Positions 55,701 to 64,000 of a stretch of DNA of 64,000 nucleotides are shown here, piece by piece. This DNA is from Sva-07 sp963752815. GTDB lineage: Bacteria; Actinomycetota; Acidimicrobiia; Acidimicrobiales; Ilumatobacteraceae. Under the pieces are notes generated by a model. The model was not told the origin of the DNA and ran no database searches. It was given only the letters and a program-made list of their open reading frames with translations. The stretch covers positions 102,980 to 166,979 of the forward strand of contig CAVVZI010000007.1 of assembly GCA_963752815.1 (NCBI GenBank), in the 5' to 3' direction. Positions within the stretch are counted from its first letter, which is position 1, and the number at the start of each line of letters is the position of its first letter. A program made the position numbers and the translations under genes.

Positions 55701-55752
55701 CGTCGAGTCGCGAGGCGCGGGGACGGAGCCGTTGCCTCCGTTGAACGGCCGC

Positions 55753-58700
55753 TCACGCCGCGTCGTGCGAACTGGCTAGCCGAAGGTCGCGGTCCATGCA
55801 GGTCTGGGAGTTCCTGGTCGTGGATGGTCTTGGAGCCGGTGGCGGGGCTGCCGGATTCGACACGGGCGACGTGCTCGCAGGTCGTAGCCCTGCTCCTTGA
55901 TGCGCCAGGTGTTGCGCTCGATGAACGCCCACGGGCCCATGTTCTCGGGCTCCTCCTGCAGCCAGCGCAGCTCGCGGGCGTTCGGGTACTTCTTCAGGAT
56001 CGGCCAGCATCTGCTCGGTCGGCAGCGGGTACAGCTGCTCGACGCGCACGATGGCGACCGGAGCCGACGCTCGTCGCGGGCGGCGATCGCATCCCAGGCG
56101 ACCTTGCCCGAGCAGAACACGATGCGCGTCACCGCGTCCGGGATCGATCGAGCCCGGATCGTCGAGCACTTCCTGGAACGACCCGGTCGTGAGCTCGTCG
56201 ACGTGCGATCGGGTCTGCTTCATGCGCAGGCCCTGCTTCGGCGTGAACACGATCAGCGGCGTCTGGCGCAGCGAGTGCACCTGTCGCCGCAGGAGGTGGA
56301 AGTAGTTCGCCGCCGTGGTGGCGTTGACGATCTGCATGTTGTCCTCGGCGGCGAGCGTGAGGAACCGTTCGATCCGCGCCGAACTGTGCTCCGGGCCCTG
56401 CCCCTCGTAGCCGTGCGGCAGGAGGAGCACGAGGCCGTTCTGCTGGTCCCACTTGTCCTCGGCGGCGACGATGTACTGGTCGATGACGATCTGGGCCCCG
56501 TTGACGAAGTCGCCGAACTGCGCCTCCCACATCACCAGCGCCTCGGGGTTGGAATGGCTGTAGCCGTACTCGAAACCCATCGCCGCGTACTCCGACAGCA
56601 GCGAATCGAACACCCAGAAGTTGCGCCTGGGCACCGTCGAGGTGGTCGAGCGGGATCCACGGCTCGCCGGTCTCGTAGTCGATCAGCGCCGAGTGCCGTT
56701 GGCTGAACGTGCCGCGCCGCGAGTCCTGCCCTGCGAGCCGCACCGGGTGACCTTCGAGCACGAGCGAACCGATCGCCAACGCCTCGCCGGTCGCCCAGTC
56801 GATCTCACCGTCCTCGTACAACGCGGCGCGCGACCCTCGAACTGCTTGCCGAGCTTCGGATGGATCGTGAACCCTCCGGATAGTCGGTGAGCTTGGCGAA
56901 GATGGCGGTCGATGACCGGCGCGGTCGACACCGGTCTCGATGTGCGGGCAGCACGCCGAGCGGTTGCGGCGGCCGGGCGGCCTTCGTCGTGACGGGCGCG
57001 TGCGAGCGCGTCTTCGTCGAGGGACGACCTGGAGCTTGTCGTGGAAGTCGACCAGCGCCTGCTCGGCCTCGTCCAACGTGATGTCGCCGCGCTTCACCAA
57101 CGTCTCGACGTACAGCTTGCGCACGCTGCGCCGCTCGGCGATCGCCTTGTACATGAGCGGCTGCGTGTAGCTCGGATCGTCGCCCTCGTTGTGGCCGTAC
57201 GGCGGTAGCACACCATGTCGATCACGACGTCCTTGTGGAACGTCTGGCGGTACTCCCACGCCAGCTTGGCCACCTTGACGCAGGCCTCCGGGTCGTCGCC
57301 GTTGACGTGGAAGATCGGTGCCTGGATCGTCTTGGCGACGTCGGAGCAGTACAGCGACGAGCGGGCGTACTGCGGAGCGGTCGTGAAGCCGATCTGGTTG
57401 TTGATGATCAGGTGGATGGTGCCGCCGATGCGGGTACCCGCCGATGTCGCTCATCGCCAGGCCCTCGGCGACGACGCCCTGGCCGGCGAAGGCGGCGTCG
57501 CCGTGGATGAGCACCGGCAACACGGTGAATCCGCCGGGCGGCTCGATCTGGTCCTGCTGGGCGCGGACCATGCCGAGCACGATCGGACCGACCGTCTCGA
57601 GGTGGCTCGGGTTGGCGGCGAGCTCGACCGGGATGTCGGCGCCGGACGGGCTGACGTACTTGCCCTTCATACCGAGGTGGTACTTGACGTCGCCCGACCC
57701 CTGCACGGTGGTCGGGTCGACGTGGCCCTCGAACTCGGAGAAGATCGCCTCGTAGCTCTTGCCCATGATGTTGGAGAGCACGTTGAGGCGGCCGCGGTGC
57801 GCCATGCCGAGGGCGGCGCCGTCGAAGTCCGCGTCGGCGGCGTTGGAGAGGATCTCGTCGAGGATCGGGATCGCCGACTCGGCGCCCTCGATACCGAAAC
57901 GCTTCGTGCCGACGTACTTCGGCGGCGAGGAACTTCTCGAACGACTCCGCCGCGTTCAGACGCTCGAGGATCCGGTCCTTCTGCTCCTTGGTCGGCGCTC
58001 GTGTGTGCCTTCGACCTTCGTCTGGATCCAGACCTGTTCGTCGGTGTTCTGGATGTGCATGTACTCGACACCGATCGTGCGGCAGTACGCATCGCGCAGC
58101 ACGCCGAGCAGGTCGCCGAGGCGCATCTTGTCGACGCCGCCGACGCCGTCGGTGAGGAACTCGCGGTCGAGGTCCCAGATCGTGAGGCCGTACGTGGCGG
58201 GGTCGAGTTCGCGGCGTGTGTGGTTCCTTCCACCGCAGCGGGTCGAGGTCGGCGATCAGTGGCCACGGACGCGGTGCACACGGATGAGCTTGGCGACGGC
58301 CATCTGCTTGCCGAGCATCGCCTCTTCGTGGTCGATCGGGTTCGTGTCGGGTCGCCACTTGACCGCTTCGTACGGCATCCCGAGCGAATGGAAGATGTCG
58401 TCGTAGAACCCGTGCTCGCCGAGCAGCAGTTCGTGCACACGCTTCAGGAACGTTCCCGATTCGGCGCCCTGGATGATCCGGTGGTCGTACGTGCTGGTGA
58501 TCGTGACGACCTTGCTCACGCCGAACGAGCTGAGGTTGCGACGGTCGGCGCCTTCGAACTCGGCCGGGTAGTCGATGCTGCCGACCCCGACGATCACGCC
58601 CTGCCCTGGCATGAGTCGTGGGACCGACTGGACGGTGCCGATCGTGCCGGGGTTGGTGAGCGACACGTTGGCGCCCTGGAAGTCCTCGACGGTCAGCTTG

Positions 58701-59418
58701 TTGCTCTTGACCTTGCGGATGATCTCCTCGTAGGCGGTGAGGAAGCCGGCGAAGTCGAGGGTGTCGGCCGCACGGACGACGGGCACCACGAGGGTTCGAC
58801 TGCCGTCGGCCTTCGACACGTCGACGGCGAGGCCCATGTTGATGTGGTCGTTGACGACGAGGCGCGGCTTGCCGTCGGCACCTTCGAGGAACGTGTTCTT
58901 CATCCCCGGCACCTCGTCGGCGATGGCGCGGACGATGGCGTAGCCGATGAGGTGGGTGAAGCTGACCTTCGTGAGCCCGGTGCGCTCCCGGAACCCGTTG
59001 ATCACCTTGCGGTTGACCTCGAGCAGCTTGGCCGGCACGTTGCGGAAGCTGGTGGCGGTCGGGACCTCCAGGCTGCGTTCCATGTTCGGCCACGATGGCC
59101 GCGCCAGCACCGCGGATCGGCTTGCCGGGCTCGGGTCAGCGACGGCGCTCGGTCGCGACCGGGAGTCGCGGGAGCGCGGCGCCGGGGCGGGAAGCGGGCG
59201 GCGGGGCGGTGCAGTGGGGCCGCCCCGTGCTCGGCGCGATCCGCGGACGCGGGTGCTGCAGCGGCGGCGACGGTCGGCGTCTGCGAGCGATAGTCGGCGA
59301 AGAACTCCTGCCACGAATTGCTCACCGAATTGGGATCGTGCACGAACTGTTCGTACATCTCTTCGACGAGCCACGAGTTCGCGCCGAACCCAGGCCCCTG
59401 ACCGTTTGTTGCTGCCAC
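55753..59418 (-). CDS. kgd: Multifunctional 2-oxoglutarate dehydrogenase/decarboxylase with fused E2 domain (many frameshifts)
   Basis: About 1,222 residues, the length of mycobacterial Kgd. Layout: a short E1 N-terminal helix (GFGANSWLVEEMYEQFVHDP); an Ala/Pro-rich linker; an E2-like succinyltransferase core (VPAKLLEVNRKVINGFRERT, ATTSF-type entry, active site STYDHRIIQGAESGTFLKRV near 58470); and the thiamine-diphosphate E1 part (MAHRGRLNVLSNIMGK, RYGHNEGDDPSYTQPLMYKA, MQIVNATTAANYFHLLRR, LREEPENMGPWAFIERN-like end). It feeds succinyl-CoA into the TCA cycle and replaces separate SucA and SucB. At least ten single-base breaks lie between 59.1 and 55.8 kb, consistent with poor base quality rather than a pseudogene. 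The GTG start at 59418 gives the conserved N-terminus. Confidence 0.9.
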
Positions 59419-59474
59419 GAGCCCCAGCGTACCGCCGCGCCACGCGGCGGCCGGCTCGCGGGTCGGTCGCCGAT

Positions 59475-59494
59475 GGGTGGTACTCGTGCCACCC
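59475..59494 (-). terminator. Hairpins between membrane-protein gene and kgd
   Basis: GGGTGG and CCACCC pair around an 8-base loop about 20 bases after the stop of the membrane-protein gene. A second, perfect 8-base stem (CCGCCGCG, loop CCA) lies at 59432-59450, just before the kgd start. Either could separate the two leftward transcription units; the second lies in the kgd leader and could affect its translation. Confidence 0.45.
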
Positions 59495-59513
59495 GGCGGT
59501 GCCGGGGACCGGC

Positions 59514-59971
59514 TCAGAACCCGGGCTTGAACACCATGAGGTAGAGCATGACGAGCAGCATCACCGTCAGGATCTGGCCGCCGGTGTCGGACCTTCTTGC
59601 GCGCCGACTCGTCGCCGGACGCCGAGCGCCCGTCTCGGCGGGGAGCAGCATGGCGTGCAGCACACCGTTCATCGCCAGCCACACGACGACGGCGAGCCAC
59701 ACCCAGGTCTGGCTCGAACTCCCACACCTTGTCGCTCATCCCGCTGAGCCCGAAACCGAACAGCCCGATGAGGATCAGCGCCGGGGCGTGCACGCGGCGG
59801 CTGTTCTGGGCGAGGAAGCCGAGCACGGCGCTGCGGCTGGCCGGGTCGAGCGAGCCGTGACTGCCGCTCGATCAGCGGGTGGGTGAACGCGGGCGCCAAC
59901 GCCACCAGCACAGCGGCGATGTGCAGGAACAACATGACGTCGTAGCCGGTGGAGCCGATCTCAGAAAGCAT
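59514..59971 (-). CDS. DUF2269-like integral membrane protein (frameshifts)
   Basis: About 150 residues with four membrane spans. The first is TGYDVMLFLHIAAVLVALAP, then APALILIGLFGFGLSG, WVWLAVVVWLAMNGVLHAML, and a last one GGQILTVMLLVMLYLMVFKP that ends at the C-terminus. This four-span pattern with an early His and a short final span is typical of DUF2269 proteins, whose function is unknown. The ATG is at 59971. Frame breaks occur near 59870, 59710 and 59590. Confidence 0.65.
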
Positions 59972-60167
59972 GCTGCGCAATCTAGGACTCCCGGCCCGCC
60001 GCGTCGGAGATACCCGCATCCGCCGGAGGTCGTGCCTCGATGGGAGCGCAAGATCTTGACAGAGGCTTGACGTGTCAGGCCTTACCACGCACGGCGTTCC
60101 CGGACTACGGTGCGTGACGTACTCGCCCGACGATCCGACGTCGGTCGACGACGTTGGAGGATCACCC

Positions 60168-61976
60168 ATGCAGATCGAGACATCTTCACAGCGGCGAGAT
60201 GCTCAGCGGCAAGGACAGTCGACGCGACCGCCGATCGCGAGCGGATGCGCCAACGTCGCCTGAAGCGGACCCTGCTCGTCCTGCTCCCGATCGCTCGCGC
60301 TGGCTGCGTGTACCGCGCGCGTCACGGACAACCAGATCCGGCTCGGCATGCCGGGCTGGCTGACGGGCAACCCGGAGATCGTCATCTCGGTCGGGCTGAT
60401 CCTGATCCTCGGCACGGTGATCTTCATCCCGTTCCTCACCGCTGGGACGTTCGCCGCACACGCTGCTGCGCCCGGCCGACTCGAACGTGCGCCTCGACGA
60501 CGTCGTCGGTGCCGACCAGACCAAGCGCGAAGCGATCGACAGCATGAACCTGTTCCTCGCCGTCGGAGACATTCGAGCGGGAGATGGGCGGCAACGCCCG
60601 CCGCGGCGTGCTGTTCGAGGGTCTGCCCGGCACCGGCAAGACCCACCTCGCGAAGGCGATGGCCGCCGAGGCCGGCGTGCCGTTCCTGTTCGTGTCGGCC
60701 AGCGAGTTCCAGTCGATGTACTACGGGCAGACGAACAAGAAGATCCGCTCGTTCTTCAAGGCGTTGCGCAAGGCGGCCCACGACGAGGGCGGCGCGATCG
60801 GCTACATCGAGGAGTTCGACGCCATCGGCGGCTCCCGCAGCGGCATGAACACGGGTTCGATGCGCGAGGGAATCGTCGGCGTCGTCAACGAACTGCTCGT
60901 CCAGATGCAGAGCTTCGACCTGCCGACCGGTCGCAGAAGTTCAAGGCGTGGTGGATCGACCTGATCAACGGGTTCCTGCCGGACAGCGGCGCAGGCACGC
61001 GCCCGACCCGCAGGCGGCGAACGTGCTGCATCGTCGCGTCGACGAACCGCGCCGCCGACCTCGACCCTGCGCTCATGCGACCCGGCCGGTTCGACCGGTC
61101 ATCCACGTTCGACCTGCCGGCGCGGTCAACGACCGCGTGGCGATCGCCGAGTACTACCTCGGCAAGAAGAACCACGTCGACGAGGTCACGCGCCGAGCTG
61201 GTCGCCGACCACACCACCGGCTACACCCCGGTGCGGATCGAGAAGCTGCTCGACGAGGCGTTGATCATCGCCCTCCGCGTACCACCGCACGAGCATGACC
61301 GTGAGCGATGTCCTCGAAGCCCAGCTCATCACCGAGGTCGGGATCGCTCACGAGATGGGCTACCACCCCGACGAGCGACGCCGCATCGCCATCCACGAGG
61401 CCGGGGCACACGCTCACCGCCGTGCTCACACGGCCGCGATGTCAAGGTGGCCTCGATCCTGCGCCGCTCGTCGGCACTCGGCCTGGTCGCCCACGGCGAC
61501 TCCGAGGAGCGCTTCCTGAAGACGCCGAGCGAGGCCCGCGACCTGATCACGGTCGCGCTCGCCGGACGGGCCGCTGAGCAGCAGGAGTACGGCGAGGCCA
61601 GCAGCGGTATCTCCTCCGACCTCGCCGCGGCGACCACGATCGCCTGCGCAGCTCGTCGGGCAGCTCGGTCACGGCCCCGGCCTGCTGAGCCTCGAGGCGG
61701 CGTCGATGCCGACGGCAGCGAACCTCGTGGCCAAGGTCCTGTCCGACGAGCCGAGCCGGCAGGCCGCCGAGGCCTGATGACCGAGGGCGCCGAGCGGGCG
61801 GCGTGGATGGTGTCGACCTACCGGCAGGCGCTCTACGACATCGCCGACGGCCTCGTGCGACGCGACGAACTCGACGGCGACACGATCAAGGTCGATCGTC
61901 GGAGTCGTACACCGACATCTCCGAGCGCCGTGGCCCCAGTGCGCATCAAGCCGAGCGCGGTGGTCGATCCGCCTGA
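60168..61976 (+). CDS. FtsH-like membrane AAA+ metalloprotease (many frameshifts)
   Basis: About 600 residues. The start is ATG at 60168 with GGAGG 7 bases upstream. Two N-terminal spans (RTLLVLLPIALALAAC-like, then EIVISVGLILILGTVIFIPF) precede the AAA domain: LDDVVGADQTKREAIDSMNL, Walker A FEGLPGTGKTHLAKAMAAEA, YYGQTNKKIRSFFKALRKAA, Walker B-like YIEEFDAIGG (usual FtsH has IDEID), and the second region of homology STNRAADLDPALMRPGRFDR. The protease part has the zinc motif IAIHEAGHTL and third-ligand region SGISSDLAAATTIA. An insertion (FKAWWIDLINGFLPDS) within the AAA domain is unlike classical FtsH, so it is a divergent paralogue. About nine frame breaks occur. A TTGACA at 60056-60061 may be a -35 box, but no good -10 follows. 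Confidence 0.82.
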
Positions 61977-62062
61977 CGCTCGTCACGCGAGGTTGTCACA
62001 TCGGGGTCAGGCACCGACGCGACAACTTCGCAGGTGTGGCGGAACTGGCGAGGTCGGACACG

Positions 62063-62962
62063 TCAGATGCGCTCGAGCCGGTCGTTGTCGAACAGTGCGG
62101 TGATGTGCTGCTCGGCGACGTCGGCGGCGAGCTCGGCGTCGAGGACGGCGGTTCGAGGTCGCCGGTGGCCGCGTCGATGACGAGCGGCAGCAGACGGGCG
62201 TCGCTCGTGGTGTTGAGGAACATCTGCGGATGCGACAACACGTAGCGCACCGGCACGACCGATCGGGCCTGCGTCGGTCAGCGGCTCGTACCAGCTGAAG
62301 TGCCGATCGGTCCCGTCGCTCCAGCGACCTCTCGCTATCGCCTTGATCGTCTGCACGCGATCTGTCGCTGCGCGAGCACACGCTCGAGCAGGCGTTCGAC
62401 GTCGGACCGGTAGTCGGGCCGCTCCATGAGGACGAAGTTGACGGGGAACAACACCGACGCCACGTCGTGGCGCTCGATCGATCGCAGGTGCATCGCCGGG
62501 GATCCTGATGCCGTGACCGGTCACGCCGATGTTCGACACGAGGCCCTCGTCGCGCGCCCGTTCCAGGGCTTCGAATGCACCGCCGGACCGACGGCGACCT
62601 CCCACTCGTCCGGCTCGACGAGGTTGTGGAGCTGGATCAGGTCGACGTGGTCGACGCCCATCCGGGTCAGCGACCGTTCGAGCTCGGCTCGCGCCCATCA
62701 CCGGTTCGCTCGCCGGTCTTGGTGGCGAGGAACACCTCGTCGCGGTGGCTCGGACAGCCACGGCTTCAGGCGATCCTCGGACGCGCCGTAACCCGCGGCG
62801 GTGTCGATGTGGTTGATGCCCCAGCCGTGCACCTGGTCGAGGGTCGCGATCGGCGCGCTCCTGGCTCATTCCGCCCAGCGCGGCCGCGCCGAAGATCACC
62901 CGCGTCGAGAAATGTCCGGTCGTTCCGAACGCAGCAACCGGCAGAGCAGTCGACCTCGTCAT
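62063..62962 (-). CDS. Aldo/keto reductase (frameshifts)
   Basis: About 300 residues. The N-terminus FSTRVIFGAAALGGMSQE leads into GINHIDTAAGYGASEDRLKP (catalytic Asp and Tyr), VFLATKTGERT (catalytic Lys), VDHVDLIQLHNLV (active-site His) and NIGVTGHGIRIPAM. The C-terminal part includes QTIKAIARGRWSDGTDRHFS and a final ALFDNDRLERI. It belongs to the AKR family of NADPH-dependent oxidoreductases, in the branch with WYEPL-type C-termini often annotated as general aldo/keto reductases; the substrate is unknown. Frame breaks near 62870, 62760, 62700, 62500, 62360, 62270 and 62150. The ATG is at 62962. Confidence 0.82.
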   Translation of the reverse strand: MTRSTALPVAAFGTTGHFSTRVIFGAAALGGMSQERADRDPRPGARLGHQPHRHRRGLRRVRGSPEAVAVRATATRCSSPPRPASEPVMGASRARTVADPDGRRPRRPDPAPQPRRAGRVGGRRRSGGAFEALERARDEGLVSNIGVTGHGIRIPGDAPAIDRAPRRGVGVVPRQLRPHGAARLPVRRRTPARACARAATDRVQTIKAIARGRWSDGTDRHFSWYEPLTDAGPIGRAGALRVVASADVPQHHERRPSAAARHRRGHRRPRTAVLDAELAADVAEQHITALFDNDRLERI

Positions 62963-63059
62963 CGACGTCCGACCGTACACCCGCCGTCACGAGCCCCTCG
63001 ACGGTGACGCTCGATTCCCGGCCGTCCGACTCAACCCGCTCGCCGCCTGATCGACATGA

Positions 63060-64000
63060 TGGCGCGATCGAGCGCCACCGCACCCTCTGATCTCGAAGCT
63101 CTCGACTTGCCCGGGCGTTCACCGACCGGGTGTCACGCGACCTCGGCGTCCATCCCGATCGTCCAGGCACCGATGGGTTGGATCGCGAGGGCAGCAGCTG
63201 GCATCGGCCGTGAGCCGGTGCGGCGCGTGCGGGATCATCGAGACGTCATCGGGCGAGCTCGACAACGTGAAGGACGAGATCCGCAGAGATCCGCGATCTG
63301 ACCGACCGACCGTTCGGCGTCAACATCGCCCAGGCGTTCGTCTGCGCGATCCCGCGATCGCCGAGTTCGTGATCGACCAGGGCGTCAAGTTCGTGACGAC
63401 CTCGGCCGGATCGCCCACGAAGTACACGGGCATCCTGAAGGCGGCCGGGCTCACGGTGTACCACGTGGTCCCGACACTGGCCGCCGCGCTCAAGGCCGTC
63501 GACGCCGGCGTCGACGGGCTCGTCGTCGAAGGCGGAGAGGGGGCGGCTTCAAGAGCCCGACCCCGGTGTCGACGATGGTGCTGCTGCCGCTGATCCGATC
63601 GAAGGTCGACGTGCCGATCATCGCCGCGGGGGGCATCACCGACGGGGCCACGATGGCCGCCGCGTTCGCCCTCGGCGCCGAGGGTGTGCAGATGGGCACC
63701 CGGATGGTGTCCGCCCTGGAATCGCCGGTGCACGACAACTGGAAGCAGGCGATCGTCGACGCCGCGGAAACCGACACGCTCTTCCTCAACGACCGCCACT
63801 CCCCCGCGCTCCGGGCGCTGCGAACCGATCGCACCGACGGCACTCCAGCACGCCGAACGCAACGTCGTTCGGCGACTTCGGCGACGCGCAGGCGCTGTAC
63901 TTCGGCGGCGACATGAACGCCGCCGCGATCAGCCGACTGTCGGGTCAGGTCGCCGGACGCATCGACTCCGTCCGCCCGGTCGCGGACATCGTCCGCGACA
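63060..64000 (+). CDS. Nitronate monooxygenase / 2-nitropropane dioxygenase-like flavoprotein (3' truncated, frameshifts)
   Basis: FMN-dependent TIM-barrel oxidoreductase; the 3' end is outside the window. Seen: IPIVQAPMGWIARGQLASAV-like N-terminus with the FMN entry, GACGIIETSSGELDNVKDEI, RPFGVNIAQAFV, FVTTSAGSPTKYTGILKAAG, VYHVVPTLAAALKAVDAGVD, VVEGGEGGF (phosphate-binding), VPIIAAGGITDGATMAAAFA and GAEGVQMGTRMVSALESPVH. The active-site His of classical nitronate monooxygenases is not clearly seen; the position after the GEGGF loop is uncertain. The true start lies between 63056 and 63130 and is obscured by indels. Frame breaks occur near 63160, 63195, 63285, 63340, 63545 and 63840. Confidence 0.8.

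Noticed and set aside
60056..60111. Sigma-70-type promoter for the FtsH-like gene (TTGACA at 60056-60061)
   Set aside because: No -10 box lies at 16-19 bases; a TACGGT occurs only about 45 bases downstream. Too weak to list as a feature.

Overview
This is a high-GC (about 70%) window from an actinobacterial chromosome, most likely from the class Acidimicrobiia (Ilumatobacter-like; inferred). The clues are GTG/TTG starts, ATGA/GTGA gene overlaps, an F420-type luciferase-like oxidoreductase, a Kgd-type 2-oxoglutarate dehydrogenase carrying its own E2 domain, a uvrC-rapZ-gap-pgk-tpiA block and Gram-positive LexA boxes. I saw no tRNA, rRNA, CRISPR array, prophage or insertion sequence. Many genes are split by single-base indels. 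These are sparse before 50 kb and very dense after it, while EccC (4.4 kb), RHS (5 kb) and uvrB are intact. The breaks are best read as sequencing or assembly errors, so I annotate whole genes across them.

Layout. 0-5.3 kb: a leftward peptide/nickel-type ABC importer (binding lipoprotein, two permeases, two ATPases). 5.5-9.5 kb: tpiA, pgk, gap and rapZ, all leftward. The yvcK and whiA genes usually found between rapZ and gap are absent. 9.5-15.5 kb: a methyltransferase, an F420-type oxidoreductase, uvrC, a rhomboid-like protein without a recognisable catalytic dyad, and an AbiEi/DUF559-type protein bracketed by inverted pairs of palindromic repeats. 15.5-18.4 kb: uvrA with a LexA box. 46.9-50.4 kb: a LOG-family protein, then uvrB sharing a LexA box with a divergent UvrD-like helicase. 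52-64 kb: xthA, a NYN-S1 RNA-binding protein with an Ala/Lys tail, a HAD hydrolase, kgd, a membrane protein, an FtsH-like AAA protease, an aldo/keto reductase and a nitronate monooxygenase (truncated by the window end).

The most interesting region is 18.5-46.8 kb. It holds a receptor-type Ser/Thr kinase; a giant surface protein of 11 Ig/cadherin-like and 6 FN3 modules; a tightly overlapping rightward operon (MoxR ATPase, DUF58, a transglutaminase-like membrane protein lacking all three catalytic residues, a Pro-rich membrane protein, a PP2C phosphatase, an FHA protein, an FHA-HTH protein); and a leftward group with an FHA-fused EccC/EssC-like triple ATPase, a tandem WXG100-like protein, a helical partner, an RHS toxin ending in an apparent ADP-ribosyltransferase domain, and a candidate immunity gene. 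I read this as a reduced, phosphorylation-controlled type VII-like secretion and polymorphic-toxin island without EccB, EccD, EccE or mycosin.

Palindromic repeat elements recur a few bases after stop codons and probably act as terminators or 3' RNA structures. No gene-free stretch exceeds 300 bases.
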